A stretch of 64,000 nt of DNA from Nostoc parmelioides FACHB-3921 (GCF_014696625.1 NZ_JACJQL010000001.1:310001-374000), one strand, 5' to 3'. Positions 35,758 to 45,906 are shown, counted from the first letter of the stretch. Made by a program: numbers and translations. Notes: generated by a model not told the origin, from the sequence alone.

Positions 35758-38532
35758 ATGTATCTATCACGCCTCAAATTTTGGTTGATTGGTGGAATCC
35801 TATTAAATGTATTCACTCCTGATCTAGTATTAGCCCAAATTATTCCAGATAATACATTACTTAATAATTCTGTTGTTTTACCCAACTGTACCACCTGCGA
35901 AATCACGGGTGGCACTACAGTCAATGGCAATCTTTTTCACAGTTTTGAATCATTTTCTATACCTACAAATGGTGTCGTATATTTTAATAATCCTACAAAT
36001 ATTACTAATATCATTAGCCGGATTACAGGTAATTCAATATCAACAATTAATGGGTTAATTCGTGCCAATAACCAAGCTAATTTATTTCTGATTAATCCTA
36101 ACGGAATTATTTTTGGTGTAGATGCCTCTTTAAATATTGGTGGTTCTTTTATAGCAAGTACATCTAGGAGTATTAATTTTAGTGATGGTAGTAAATTTAG
36201 TGCTATAGATACTTCAAATCAACCTCTTTTAACTATTAATACTCCTATTGGTTTAGAGTTTGGTAACTCTAACGCAACTATTATTAATCAATCACAAGCC
36301 AGTCCCAATGGAACAGTCAATTTTGTTGGTCTACCTGTAGGTTTACAAGTACAACCTGGTAAGACACTAGCATTAATAGGTGGAAACTTAGTTCTAGAAG
36401 GTGGCAATCTTACAGCAGAAGCAGGAAGAATTGAACTAGGAAGCGTTACCGCTAATAATTTAGTTAAGTTGACTACCACTAACCAAGGTTGGGCTTTTAA
36501 TTACGAGAATATACAAGAATATCAAGACATTAGTATAACCAAGGGAACAAGTATTGATACTAGCGGATTGCAAAGTGGTGATATCCATATTCAAGGGAGA
36601 CACGTCAGATTAAATGATGGTAGTCAATTAATTTCTCTTGCTGTCCAAGATGGTAACGCTGGTAATTTAAAAATTACTGCCTCTGAATCAGTTGAATTGT
36701 TAGGAGTAGGAGCTTTCGCTGATGGAGGATTTTTTCCTACAGGAATTTTTGCCCAAGTCTATGGACAAGCAACCGGAGAAAGGGCAAATCTGACAGTGAT
36801 AACGAAAAGATTAATTCTTCAAGATGGAGGAACGATATCGACAAATACTTTCAGTGCAGGTAGTAGTTTGGATTTGAATATTCAAGCTAAAGAATCGGTA
36901 GAAATTTTAGGAACTGCACCAGATGGGTCATTTCCTAGCACTTTGTCTGCTCAGGTTGGGAGTCCTTTCGATCAAGAGATAACCGGTGCAGGAGGTAAGA
37001 TTACAATTAATACTGGCAAATTAATTATTCAAAATGGAGGACAAATATCAGCAGCAACTTTTGCTAGAGGTCGCGCTGGAGATATCAATGTATCAGCTAC
37101 AGAAATTGAAATAGCAGGGACAGCACCAAATCAAACTATTCCTACTCCCAGTGGTTTGTTTGCACAGGTAGAAGAAGGAGCAAACGGCGATGCAGGAAAT
37201 TTACTAATTTCTACTAGATATTTAAAATTATTAGATGGCGCACAGATTTCTACAGCCGGCAGGACAGGAGGAAAAGCTGGCAATTTGAATATTAACGCCT
37301 CTGAATCTATTAATTTAATAGGATTTGCCCCAGATGCCACTATCAATTTAGGGAGAAGTGGAATTTTCGTATCTGCTGAACCAGGAGCAACCCGTGATGC
37401 AGGGGAATTGCAAATCATTACTCAAAACTTAATAGTTGAGAATGGTGCAGAAATATCCGCTAATAATTTTGGTTCTGGTAAAGGAGGAAATGGCATTCTC
37501 AATATTGAGAAATTAATTGTTAGTAATGGCGGAGAAATTAGAGCCAGGTCTTTTGCTGGAGGTTCAGGAGGGGAATTAATTATCAATGCCAATGAAGTTG
37601 TAGAAATTACTGGTTCAGGTAGTATTAACTCACAGAAATTTCCCAGTGCTTTGTCTACTTCTGGTGAAGGATTTGGTAGAGCCGGCAATTTATTTATTAA
37701 TACCCCAAATTTAAATGTTCGTGATGGGGGAGAGGTGACTGTCAGCGCCATAGGTACTGGTGAAGCAGGTAACTTAACAGCTAGAGCCAACATTATCCGG
37801 CTCAACCAAGGTAAAATCACCGCCGAAACTAATGCAGGAGCAGGTGCAAATATCATATTAGAAAATGTGAAACTGTTGGTGTTGCAAAATCAAAGTCTCA
37901 TTTCTGCTCAAGCATTTAATAATGCTAACGGTGGTAACATTACGATTGATGCACCTGATGGTTTTATTGTCGCTCCTGCCAATCAAAATAATGATATTGT
38001 CGCTAATGCTTTTCAAGGGCGGGGTGGCAATATTAACATTAATACTCGGAGTATTTTTAATTTAGAAAAACGCCCATCACTACCGCTAAATAATACTAAC
38101 GACATTGATGCTAGTTCCCAGTTTGGTTTAACAGGGACAGTCGTAATTAATACACCTGATATAGATCCGAGTCGGGGTTTGGTGCAGTTACCTAGTAATC
38201 TCACGGATGCGTCACAGCAAATTATTTCTAGTTGCAACCCAGGTAGTCCTGCTCGGCGTAGTTCCTTTACCGTCACAGGTAGGGGAGGAATTCCCCGCAG
38301 TCCGATAGAACCATTTCAAGGTGAAGTATCTACAGCACGATGGATAACTTTAGATTCTCTCAACATTTATCAAAATACTCATGTCAGTGATGAACGTCTG
38401 CCATCTTCCCCAACGAAAATAGTCGAGGCGCAAGGCTGGATTGTGGATCAATACGGCAATGTATCTCTAGTCGTTCAAGTACCAAATACTACCCCTCGTG
38501 GTTTTTCCATATCTATTGCTACTTGCTCCTAA
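35758..38532 (+). CDS. TPS-type filamentous haemagglutinin exoprotein
   Basis: 924 residues. The signal peptide ends near residue 28 (DLVLAQ). The N-terminal two-partner-secretion domain (about 30-165) has the hallmark LINPNGIIFG. A long beta-helix passenger follows, built of repeats such as LKLLDGAQIST, LILQDGGTIST and GNLNINASESI. It is secreted by a cognate TpsB/ShlB porin, which is not in this window. It starts 37 bp after the PEP-CTERM-like gene, so the two surface proteins may be coexpressed. In cyanobacteria such exoproteins often occur near CHAT and DUF928 genes, as in this window. Confidence 0.92.
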   Translation: MYLSRLKFWLIGGILLNVFTPDLVLAQIIPDNTLLNNSVVLPNCTTCEITGGTTVNGNLFHSFESFSIPTNGVVYFNNPTNITNIISRITGNSISTINGLIRANNQANLFLINPNGIIFGVDASLNIGGSFIASTSRSINFSDGSKFSAIDTSNQPLLTINTPIGLEFGNSNATIINQSQASPNGTVNFVGLPVGLQVQPGKTLALIGGNLVLEGGNLTAEAGRIELGSVTANNLVKLTTTNQGWAFNYENIQEYQDISITKGTSIDTSGLQSGDIHIQGRHVRLNDGSQLISLAVQDGNAGNLKITASESVELLGVGAFADGGFFPTGIFAQVYGQATGERANLTVITKRLILQDGGTISTNTFSAGSSLDLNIQAKESVEILGTAPDGSFPSTLSAQVGSPFDQEITGAGGKITINTGKLIIQNGGQISAATFARGRAGDINVSATEIEIAGTAPNQTIPTPSGLFAQVEEGANGDAGNLLISTRYLKLLDGAQISTAGRTGGKAGNLNINASESINLIGFAPDATINLGRSGIFVSAEPGATRDAGELQIITQNLIVENGAEISANNFGSGKGGNGILNIEKLIVSNGGEIRARSFAGGSGGELIINANEVVEITGSGSINSQKFPSALSTSGEGFGRAGNLFINTPNLNVRDGGEVTVSAIGTGEAGNLTARANIIRLNQGKITAETNAGAGANIILENVKLLVLQNQSLISAQAFNNANGGNITIDAPDGFIVAPANQNNDIVANAFQGRGGNININTRSIFNLEKRPSLPLNNTNDIDASSQFGLTGTVVINTPDIDPSRGLVQLPSNLTDASQQIISSCNPGSPARRSSFTVTGRGGIPRSPIEPFQGEVSTARWITLDSLNIYQNTHVSDERLPSSPTKIVEAQGWIVDQYGNVSLVVQVPNTTPRGFSISIATCS

Positions 38533-38622
38533 GTATAGTTAGGGAATGGGGACTGGGTGAAAAGTCTTTTTGTGTCTAGGTTGTGTCATATATTGATGTC
38601 CTAATACTACGAACAGATTTAA

Positions 38623-39240
38623 CTACAAAAATTGATGATTTTTGCGACGATTTAACCATGATTTCCAAGTTATCAAACCTCCTGTAAATAGCAGAGATAA
38701 TCCTGAAATTGTAGGTTCTGGTACTTGAGTAATTATCAATGAAAGATTATCTGCATAGGAATCGTTGACTCTACCTCGTGCATAATTGGCATTCAGCACT
38801 ACATTAATTTGACGTGTCCCTACAGGTATATAACCGTCAGTTGACTGAAAAAATAAACCTGTGACGTTATTTCTGGTTGCTGCATTTGGTGCAGAAATAC
38901 TAGCGATACCTAGAGATTGGCTATTCTGATCTAGAAAGGTGATATTGAGTGATGCAATATCTTCATCAGTTGCATATCCACCCAGCCAAGCACTTAAATC
39001 AAAAGCTGCTCTACCTAAATCAATAACTGAAGCTAGACTATTCACATCAATAGATTGGGAAGCACTAGCAGACGCTCTACCTGCACCACCAAAAAAGAGA
39101 TTTTGACCTCTATTACTAGGGCCTATAACATCAACAGCAGGTAAAGTAACGCTGACTAAATTACCAAGGGCATTGACAAAGTTAAAACCTGTAGCTCCAT
39201 ATTTGATAACGCTAAAATCACCAGTAGTAGTCCAAGCAGG
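38623..39240 (-). pseudogene. PEP-CTERM protein gene lacking its 5' end
   Basis: The 3' part is intact and ends in a classic PEP-CTERM tail (VPEPTISGLSLLFTGG, then WKSWLNRRK). The frame is open upstream to 39276, and family-like sequence is readable from about 39234 (WTTTGDFSVIKYGATGFNF; FFGGAGRASASAS). At 39235 it runs into a CCCCCTGCTCCCC-type repeat (PPAPPA) and then a stop. No signal peptide and no ATG are present; the only in-frame start is GTG 39045, inside the conserved domain. The 5' end appears to have been lost at the repeat. Confidence 0.75.
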
Positions 39241-39395
39241 GGGAGCAGGGGGAGAAAGAGATTTTTTTTGCTGCTATTAACCTTGCAAAGTTCTCTTGGC
39301 AGACTACTAGCCTCCCCCGCTCCGCTCTTGTAGAGAACCTTTAGAAGATGGTAACGTCTACAAGTTGGCACAAGAGTAGAAAGAGTCCTCAAATC

Positions 39396-41426
39396 ATGAA
39401 GCGCAGACATAAAGTAGCCTGTCTCCAGACATCACTCATTAGTCTCAGCTTAATCTCTAGCTACCTGATACCTAACTCTGCAATTGTCGCCGCACCACCA
39501 AGAACCCCAGATAAAATAGTCAAGTGTGACATTTTAGTGGTGGGTGGGGGACTTTCTGGGGTTGCTACAGCTTATGAAGGTTTATTAGCGGGTAGAAGGG
39601 TTTGTCTAACAGAAATTACTGATTGGTTGGGTGGACAGATTTCCTCTCAAGGAACCTCGGCTTTAGATGAACGACCTACCCAAAGCCAACGTCAATTCTA
39701 TTCTCGCGGTTATTTGGAATTGCGTAATCGCATTCAGAGAAAATACGGTAAGTTGAATCCCGGAGACTGTTGGGTTAGCGATTCCTGTTTTTTGCCCCGT
39801 GATGCCCATACAGTAATGGTGGAATTGCTGAAAGATGCAGAAAGGCGGGGTAAGGGTAAGTTGGAGTGGTTCCCCAACACAGTAATTAAGGATTTAGAAA
39901 TTTCTCAGGGTAAATTAATTAATAGTGCGATCGCCATTCAACATCAACCAGTCAAAGGCTCGCCACCTCTCAACACCTTTACCCTATCACAAACCATTGA
40001 CGATGCTTATCGTTACAGCAACTCATCCCGGTTTACCAAAAATATTATTCGCCTAGTTCCCCAACAAACTAAGGGAAACAGTCCCAAATGGTACATCGTA
40101 GATGCTAGCGAAACCGGAGAAATTATCGCCCTAGCTGATGTCCCCTACCGCTTAGGTATTGATGCCCGTTCCTTTCTGGAACCTTCTTCCTCCAGTGCCA
40201 AAAATGACCCCTATTGTACCCAAGGCTTTACCTATACCTTTGCGATGGAGGCGACCAAGGAAGCACAACCCCAGAAAATGCCCCCATATTATTTACAATA
40301 TTCGCCCTATTTCAGCTACGAATTACCAAGATTAGCTGACTTTGGCTTAGTTTTTACCTACCGCCGCATTTGGAGTCCGACGAAGGGAGAACCTTTCAAT
40401 TTCAACGGTGTGAGATTTTCTGCACCCACACCAGGGGATATCTCCATGCAGAACTGGACTTGGGGTAACGACTATCGCCCCGGTACTGCTAAAGATAACC
40501 TAGTTTACACCAGGCAACAGCTACAAGGAACAGGACAGTTAAAACCAGGTGGTTGGATGGGGGGACTGCGAACCGAAAGCCTCCGCAAAGCCGAAGAAAA
40601 AGCCTTTTCTTACTATTACTGGTTAGTAGCGGGAACTACAGATTCCCAACTAGGAGAAGGTGTGAAGCGTCCCCAAACCAATAACCGCTTTTTAGCCGGG
40701 TTAGACTCCCCAATGGGGACAGCACATGGCTTATCAAAATATCCTTATATGCGGGAAGGAAGGCGCATCATCGGCCGTCCCAGTTGGGGACAACCTACAG
40801 GTTTTACTATTTGGGAAGTTGATATTTCTCGCCGTAACTATAACGATGAATACTACCGCAAAACCTTGCCAGCCGATATGTATCGTCAGTTGAGAGCGAC
40901 ATTAGCAGGTTTAGAGGCAACATCGGTGATTTCTGGTCAAGTTTCCCCCGATAAAGCGATGCGGCGGACTCGTTCCACCATTTTCCCTGATGCTGTAGGC
41001 ATTGGTCACTACGCTATTGACTTTCATCCCTGTATGGAGAAAAGCCCGCCAGAAGCACCAGGAAATAGAGAACGTCCTGGGGAACGAAGGGGCGCAGGAC
41101 AAGCCTATCCCTTCCAAATCGCCTTAAGGGCAATGATTCCCCAAAAAATCAATAATTTGATAGTCGGGGGTAAAAGTATTGCCACTAGCCACATTGCAGC
41201 CGCAGCTTATCGGGTACATTCTTTTGAATGGTCTGCTGGCGCGGCGGCGGGAACTGTAGCCGCTTTCTCCTTAAAAAATGAAGTCGCACCTTACCAGTTA
41301 GTAGACGATTTACCCAAATCAGAACCCCAACTACAAGCCCTCAAACGTTTATTAGAAAAAAACGGCAATCCCACAGCTTTCCCTGATACTTCCATCTTCA
41401 ATCAAAATTGGGAGGATTGGCGTTGA
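39396..41426 (+). CDS. Exported FAD-dependent oxidoreductase
   Basis: 676 residues from ATG 39396 (MKRRHKVACL); an upstream in-frame ATG (39348) would add 16 residues ahead of the signal peptide. Signal sequence LISLSLISSYLIPNSAIVA is followed by an FAD-binding Rossmann motif DILVVGGGLSGVATAYEG (about residues 45-62), WLGGQISSQG and a C-terminal second FAD contact (LIVGGKSIATSHIAAAAYRV). It belongs to the FAD_oxidored-like group. The substrate is unknown and the location is probably periplasmic. It is monocistronic. Confidence 0.85.
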   Translation: MKRRHKVACLQTSLISLSLISSYLIPNSAIVAAPPRTPDKIVKCDILVVGGGLSGVATAYEGLLAGRRVCLTEITDWLGGQISSQGTSALDERPTQSQRQFYSRGYLELRNRIQRKYGKLNPGDCWVSDSCFLPRDAHTVMVELLKDAERRGKGKLEWFPNTVIKDLEISQGKLINSAIAIQHQPVKGSPPLNTFTLSQTIDDAYRYSNSSRFTKNIIRLVPQQTKGNSPKWYIVDASETGEIIALADVPYRLGIDARSFLEPSSSSAKNDPYCTQGFTYTFAMEATKEAQPQKMPPYYLQYSPYFSYELPRLADFGLVFTYRRIWSPTKGEPFNFNGVRFSAPTPGDISMQNWTWGNDYRPGTAKDNLVYTRQQLQGTGQLKPGGWMGGLRTESLRKAEEKAFSYYYWLVAGTTDSQLGEGVKRPQTNNRFLAGLDSPMGTAHGLSKYPYMREGRRIIGRPSWGQPTGFTIWEVDISRRNYNDEYYRKTLPADMYRQLRATLAGLEATSVISGQVSPDKAMRRTRSTIFPDAVGIGHYAIDFHPCMEKSPPEAPGNRERPGERRGAGQAYPFQIALRAMIPQKINNLIVGGKSIATSHIAAAAYRVHSFEWSAGAAAGTVAAFSLKNEVAPYQLVDDLPKSEPQLQALKRLLEKNGNPTAFPDTSIFNQNWEDWR

Positions 41427-41488
41427 TACTCTCTATTTCAGCTGTTTTGTAGAACAGCGCGCGCGATCGCCCTCATGGCTGTTGCTCG

Positions 41489-41535
41489 TTGACTGTTGAC
41501 TGTTGACTGTTGACTGCCAACAGTTAACAGCCCGA
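41489..41535. repeat. Tandem TTGACTG repeat with inverted arm
   Basis: Four TTGACTG units (41489-41517) followed by CCAACAGTTAACAG can form a stem-loop between the convergent FAD oxidoreductase and amylase genes. It is a likely transcription end. Confidence 0.5.
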
Positions 41536-41571
41536 CGGATTGTGCAACTTAAAAGCACAATAGCTTATATT

Positions 41572-43050
41572 TTATGCTTGAATCCAAACTGATACTGAAC
41601 CACCTAGACAACGAAATTCACCCCAGCCCCATTCATTGGTATAGACAGCTTCTTTAATATGTTCAGTTAAGTCAATAAACTTAGTATTGGGTTTACCAAC
41701 TTCCATCCATTTAGAACCTTCTGAACCATCACTCATAATGACAGCCATTCCTTGAGGATGATCTGCATCACCTAAGCGTGTCCAACCAATAGTATTCCAA
41801 TGGTCTAAATAGTTGTATTGTGGCCCGTAAGCATAATGTTTACGGGCATAAAGTAACTTATCAATCATCCAACGGTGGGAGGGCATAAAAATATTGTAAC
41901 GATTGCCATCTTTCCCCCAGTCTTCATACTCTGCACCGTAGTAGTCAGCATGAAAGACACAAGGATAGCCTTCTTGTCGTAACAAAATAATGGCGTAAGC
42001 TAAGGGTTTAAACCAAGGTTCAACGACAGATTCCAAAGCTTGTAACGGCTGAGAATCATGATTTTCGACAAATGTCACAGCATGGGTAGGGCGTTGTTGC
42101 ATCATTGTGCCATCCAAAATCCGCCGCATATCATAATTGCCTCCAGATTTGCTGGCTTGATGGAAGTTGTAATGTAGTGGTACGTCAAAAACTGACATCT
42201 TGCCACGAACGGCATCAACATACCAAAGCAGAGTATTAATATCGTTATACCAATACTCTCCTACCATAAATAAATCTTTACCAGCATGGCGTTCTAGTTC
42301 ATCTATCCATTCAGGAAAGAACCATGTGGAAATGTGTTTAATAGCATCAATGCGGAAACCATCTACTTTTGTAGTGTCAAGATACCACTTACCCCAGTAG
42401 GTAGTTTCACCGCGCACCCACTCATCTTGAAAATCCAGATCGCAACCCATCAGATAGGCAAAGTTGCCTTTTTCTAAGGCTACGTAGTCGTCAAATCTTT
42501 TACCTTCTAATAAATAAACTGTGCTGCGATCGCCACTGTTATATTCGTTATAATCAACAGCATCAAAATGCCACCAATGCCACTCAAAGTTAGAATACTT
42601 GCCCTGCCGTCCAGGGAAATTATAATGAGTGTAGGTCTTAATATCTTGTAAACCACCTTTAGGATTAAGGCGATCGTCTTGAGGAAAAGGAGTGGCTTTT
42701 GGTGTTTCTACTGCATCACCACCCATCTTATGATTCAGTACCGCATCTGCATAAACTTGCAGACCATGCGTTTGCAGAGATTTAACCGCATCAAGATACT
42801 GCTGACGTGTACCGTATTTCGTCCGTACTGAGCCTTTTTGATCAAACTCACCTAAATCAAATAAGTCATAAACACCATATCCCACATCAAACGACCCAGC
42901 AAAGCCTTTGTAGGCTGGTGGTAGCCACATGGCTGTAAAACCTGCATCTGCTAATTCTGGTGCTGAAGCCGCAACTTTACTCCACAAGTTCCCATCATTA
43001 GGGATGTACCAGTGGAAATATTGCATCATCGTGCCATTAATCTTTGCCAT
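41572..43050 (-). CDS. Cytoplasmic alpha-amylase (GH13)
   Basis: 492 residues with no signal peptide. GH13 motifs in order: GLQVYADAVLNHK (region I), GFRIDAIKH with the nucleophile Asp (region II), MVGEYW with the acid/base Glu (region III), and FVENHDSQP with the transition-state Asp (region IV). N-terminal MMQYFHWYIPNDG and length match intracellular glucan 1,4-alpha-maltohexaosidase/alpha-amylase proteins of subfamily GH13_5. It would hydrolyse alpha-1,4 glucans such as glycogen-derived oligosaccharides. A 9-bp inverted repeat lies 60 bp upstream of the start. Confidence 0.94.
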   Translation of the reverse strand: MAKINGTMMQYFHWYIPNDGNLWSKVAASAPELADAGFTAMWLPPAYKGFAGSFDVGYGVYDLFDLGEFDQKGSVRTKYGTRQQYLDAVKSLQTHGLQVYADAVLNHKMGGDAVETPKATPFPQDDRLNPKGGLQDIKTYTHYNFPGRQGKYSNFEWHWWHFDAVDYNEYNSGDRSTVYLLEGKRFDDYVALEKGNFAYLMGCDLDFQDEWVRGETTYWGKWYLDTTKVDGFRIDAIKHISTWFFPEWIDELERHAGKDLFMVGEYWYNDINTLLWYVDAVRGKMSVFDVPLHYNFHQASKSGGNYDMRRILDGTMMQQRPTHAVTFVENHDSQPLQALESVVEPWFKPLAYAIILLRQEGYPCVFHADYYGAEYEDWGKDGNRYNIFMPSHRWMIDKLLYARKHYAYGPQYNYLDHWNTIGWTRLGDADHPQGMAVIMSDGSEGSKWMEVGKPNTKFIDLTEHIKEAVYTNEWGWGEFRCLGGSVSVWIQA

Positions 43051-43109
43051 ATCTCGTTGTGCGTGTAAATATCACCTTTGACGAAAGCTACAGTCGAGAT
43101 TGGTGGTAA

Positions 43110-43140
43110 TTCGGAATTTGTCATGGGATTTAATTCCGAA
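43110..43140. promoter_or_regulatory. Inverted repeat upstream of amylase gene
   Basis: TTCGGAATT (43110-43118) and AATTCCGAA (43132-43140) are perfect 9-bp arms with a 13-bp spacer, 60 bp upstream of the amylase ATG and in the 312-bp gap to the divergent hydrolase gene. Candidate operator. No other clear element was placed in this gap. Confidence 0.5.
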
Positions 43141-43362
43141 AGACGTTCAAACGTAAGATGATTAGTTTCGCAGTATTGTATGGTACTAGATAAAATTCAA
43201 GTCTTTAGTGATTAAAATATATGTTTAACTAAGTTTAAGGTTAACTAATTTTTAGAAAAACTAAAAATAATCTCAAACAAGATTTATACTGAAAGCAAGT
43301 TGACAAAACTTTACATTCTCTGAACAAATATAACTACACCCCAATAATTCAAGGTACAAACG

Positions 43363-44193
43363 ATGAAAGAAATCACCCGTCGCCAATTTATAGCGACTGC
43401 TACCCTCACAACTGGTTTTGCTTTGGCAGTAAAACCCATTTCTGCCCAAGTGATTACTACCGATAACCAAGGATTAGTCGCAGGTGCTGTGAAAATTCCC
43501 GTCCAAGATGGTGAAATTCCAGCTTACAGAGCATTACCTGCAACTGGTGGGAATTTTCCAATTGTGTTAGTGATTCAGGAAATTTTTGGTGTACATGAAC
43601 ACATTCAAGATATCTGCCGTCGCTTTGCCAAGTTGGGGTATGTAGCGATCGCCCCAGAATTATTCGCACGTCAAGGTGATGTCTCAAAGTTAAGCAATAT
43701 CGATGAAATTCGTCAGGTGGTAGCAAAAGTTCCAGATGCCCAGGTGTTATCTGACCTTGATGCTACCGTCAATTGGGCTGTTAAGTCTGCTAAGGGTAAT
43801 GCTGATAGATTAGCAATTACAGGCTTTTGCTGGGGTGGTCGCATTACTTGGTTATATTCAGCATATAATCCCAAAGTTAAGGCAGGTGTAGCATGGTATG
43901 GACGATTAGTGGGTAATAATACGGACTTAACACCGAAACATCCCGTTGATATTGCTTCTAATTTGAAAGTTCCTGTGTTGGGATTGTATGGGGGTCAAGA
44001 TACAGGTATTCCTTTGGATACAGTGGAACAGATGCGCGATCGCTTAAAATCCAGCAGTAGTAAATCAGACATCATCGTTTACCCTGAAGCACCCCACGCC
44101 TTTTTTGCCGATTATCGTCCTTCCTACAGAGAGAAAGAAGCCAAAGATGGCTGGCAACGTCTCCAAGCATGGTTTAAGCAACATGGAGTATAG
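43363..44193 (+). CDS. Dienelactone hydrolase family protein, Tat-exported
   Basis: 276 residues. Twin-arginine signal ([19 protein letters not shown]) with AQ cleavage near residue 30. An alpha/beta-hydrolase of DLH type with nucleophile Cys in ITGFCWGGR, Asp in YGGQDTGIP and His in [13 protein letters not shown] enzymes open lactone rings in aromatic catabolism; the cyanobacterial exported forms have no proven substrate. It is divergent from the amylase gene and upstream of the SDR gene. Confidence 0.9.
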   Translation: MKEITRRQFIATATLTTGFALAVKPISAQVITTDNQGLVAGAVKIPVQDGEIPAYRALPATGGNFPIVLVIQEIFGVHEHIQDICRRFAKLGYVAIAPELFARQGDVSKLSNIDEIRQVVAKVPDAQVLSDLDATVNWAVKSAKGNADRLAITGFCWGGRITWLYSAYNPKVKAGVAWYGRLVGNNTDLTPKHPVDIASNLKVPVLGLYGGQDTGIPLDTVEQMRDRLKSSSSKSDIIVYPEAPHAFFADYRPSYREKEAKDGWQRLQAWFKQHGV

Positions 44194-44299
44194 TCTTGTT
44201 TAGAGGAGGAACTATCGGCTATAGAGCAATTTGATACTTTGTATTTTGTGAAAATGGTGTAACCTAACAAGGCCTCAAAGATTAGGAGAAATCAAACAA

Positions 44300-44989
44300 A
44301 TGGCAAACATTGCATTGATTGTGGGGGCTGGTAGTGGACTCAGCGCATCCCTAGCACGTTTGTTTGCAAAAGAAGGTTTCACCATCGCTTTAGCCGCAAG
44401 AAACATTGATAAGCTCAGTGCATTATCTGATGAGATTGGAGCAGTCAGTTTTGCGGCTGATGCTTCCCAACCCGATGAAGTTGAACAACTATTCCAAAAG
44501 GTCGAACAACAACTAGGAATACCAACGGTAGTTATTTATAATCCCAGTTGGCGAGTCCGGGGTTCGTTAGTTGAACTTGATCCAGCCGACGTTGCTAAAA
44601 CCTTAGAAATCACGGCTTATGGTGGCTTTTTGGTAGCACAAGCCGCAGCAAAACGTCAGTTGGCTGTAGGTGGTGGGGCAATTTTCTTTACAGGTGCTTC
44701 TGCTAGTGTGAAGGGTTATCCTCTGTCTGCACCGTTTGCTATGGGTAAATTTGCTTTGCGGGGTTTAGCTCAGAGTATTGCGCGTGAACTTGCTCCTCAG
44801 AATATCCATGTGGCGCACTTTGTCATTGATGGAGTGATTCGTTCTGATACCCGTATAGAGCCAGCAGATCAACCAGATAGTTTACTTGATCCAGATGCTA
44901 TTGCTCAAACATACCTCAACATTCTCCGCCAACCCCGCAGTGCTTGGACATGGGAAGTAGAATTGCGCCCTTGGGTGGAAAAGTTTTGA
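44300..44989 (+). CDS. Short-chain dehydrogenase/reductase, atypical active site
   Basis: 229 residues. Rossmann motif LIVGAGSGLSASLARLFAKE near the N-terminus. The segment where SDRs have Ser...Tyr-x3-Lys reads FTGASASVKG then PFAMGKFALRGLA: the Lys is present but Phe stands at the Tyr position. Related subfamilies carry FASAKFALR at this place, so it may be a subfamily trait and not decay. Redox activity by the usual mechanism is doubtful. RBS AGGAG lies before the ATG. Confidence 0.85.
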   Translation: MANIALIVGAGSGLSASLARLFAKEGFTIALAARNIDKLSALSDEIGAVSFAADASQPDEVEQLFQKVEQQLGIPTVVIYNPSWRVRGSLVELDPADVAKTLEITAYGGFLVAQAAAKRQLAVGGGAIFFTGASASVKGYPLSAPFAMGKFALRGLAQSIARELAPQNIHVAHFVIDGVIRSDTRIEPADQPDSLLDPDAIAQTYLNILRQPRSAWTWEVELRPWVEKF

Positions 44990-45023
44990 TGAGTTTTTTC
45001 ATTCCCTCATAGTTAATACACAG

Positions 45024-45467
45024 CTACAGCCAAGATTCTAGAGGGAAAGATTGAGCTTGCTGAATTCTGATAAAGTCACTGTCAGCAGATACAAGGGTCA
45101 GATTGTGCTGAACTGCTGTTGCTGCGATCCAAAGATCATGGTCATCAAATCCTAAATCTTTGATACTTGTACTTCGACGTTTACTTTTGTCCTTGGGTGC
45201 AAACTGATTAAAAACAGCTATTTTGAGTTGACTGTAGAGAATAGCGGTTTCTTCATCAATGAAGTATAAATCCACGCTTGCTAAAAAATTTTCTACTGCT
45301 ACAAAATTCTGAGCTTTGCGTTCTGATTTTTCCGTCATGTATAGTAATTCAGCATACGTAATGATGCTAATGCCGATTTCATTGGCAGAACGTGAACGTA
45401 ATGCTGTAATAACGCTAGGAGTATTATTAATGATGTAGCTACAATGGTTTGTATCCAAAAGATACAT
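45024..45467 (-). CDS. vapC: VapC-like PIN-domain toxin
   Basis: 147 residues. PIN ribonuclease fold with conserved acidic residues: YLLDTNHCSYII (Asp5), Glu in ITYAELLYM, DDHDLWIAATAV and VSADSDF. PIN toxins cleave tRNA or rRNA. It lies 12 bp downstream of the antitoxin gene on the same strand, the usual VapBC order. Confidence 0.9.
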   Translation of the reverse strand: MYLLDTNHCSYIINNTPSVITALRSRSANEIGISIITYAELLYMTEKSERKAQNFVAVENFLASVDLYFIDEETAILYSQLKIAVFNQFAPKDKSKRRSTSIKDLGFDDHDLWIAATAVQHNLTLVSADSDFIRIQQAQSFPLESWL

Positions 45468-45479
45468 AAAATTAGGAGG

Positions 45480-45740
45480 TTAAAACTGAGCTTTGGAGCG
45501 AGTTTCACGAACAAATTGCAGGCATTCTTCTAAATCGTCACCTTGCCATGTTCCTGCAAACTTCAATAAATCTACGGCTTTACTTCCTCGTTTAATCGGA
45601 GCTAATCGACGGAGTGGGGGATTGCTTTTATTCTCCCTGGTTTGTAGAGCATCTAAAAAGTCACTAACCAAAGACAGCTGATCGGGCGGTAGTTGAGCTA
45701 ATTGCTGTTCAATCTTTTGCCGTAGTTCTAGATAGGTCAT
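45480..45740 (-). CDS. VapB-like antitoxin
   Basis: 86 residues from ATG 45740 (MTYLELRQKI), with GAGG five bases upstream; an earlier GTG at 45746 is possible. N-terminal LPPDQLSLVSDFLDAL is the type of short helix-turn found in small cyanobacterial antitoxins preceding PIN genes, and the C-terminal FAGTWQGDDLEECL is the likely toxin-binding tail. The assignment rests on size, position and this pattern. Confidence 0.75.
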   Translation of the reverse strand: MTYLELRQKIEQQLAQLPPDQLSLVSDFLDALQTRENKSNPPLRRLAPIKRGSKAVDLLKFAGTWQGDDLEECLQFVRETRSKAQF

Positions 45741-45906
45741 CAGCACCTCACTACCTCAATTATTGCTACTTCTTAATTTTACATCGCATTCCCACTCAAA
45801 AATCGCTACTCCAAAGCAAGATATTGATCTGATTGAGAAAAGACTGAAGCAAGCAAAAGAGTATTACGCAGAAAAATATAGCCAGCAACAGGGCGAGAAA
45901 GAATGA
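45736..45906 (+). pseudogene. Remnant of HigB/Gp49-like toxin gene
   Basis: An open frame ending at TGA 45904-45906 encodes ATPKQDIDLIEKRLKQAKEY near its end, resembling the C-terminus of Gp49-like/HigB toxins. The frame is closed by a stop at 45733-45735 and has no ATG and no toxin core. The TGA overlaps the ATG of the downstream HTH antitoxin (ATGA), the usual higBA arrangement. So the toxin has decayed and the antitoxin is retained. Confidence 0.6.

Noticed and set aside
37131..38276. Minus-strand frames inside the haemagglutinin gene
   Set aside because: Low-complexity Pro/Ser/Ala translations antisense to beta-helix repeats; no RBS or family.
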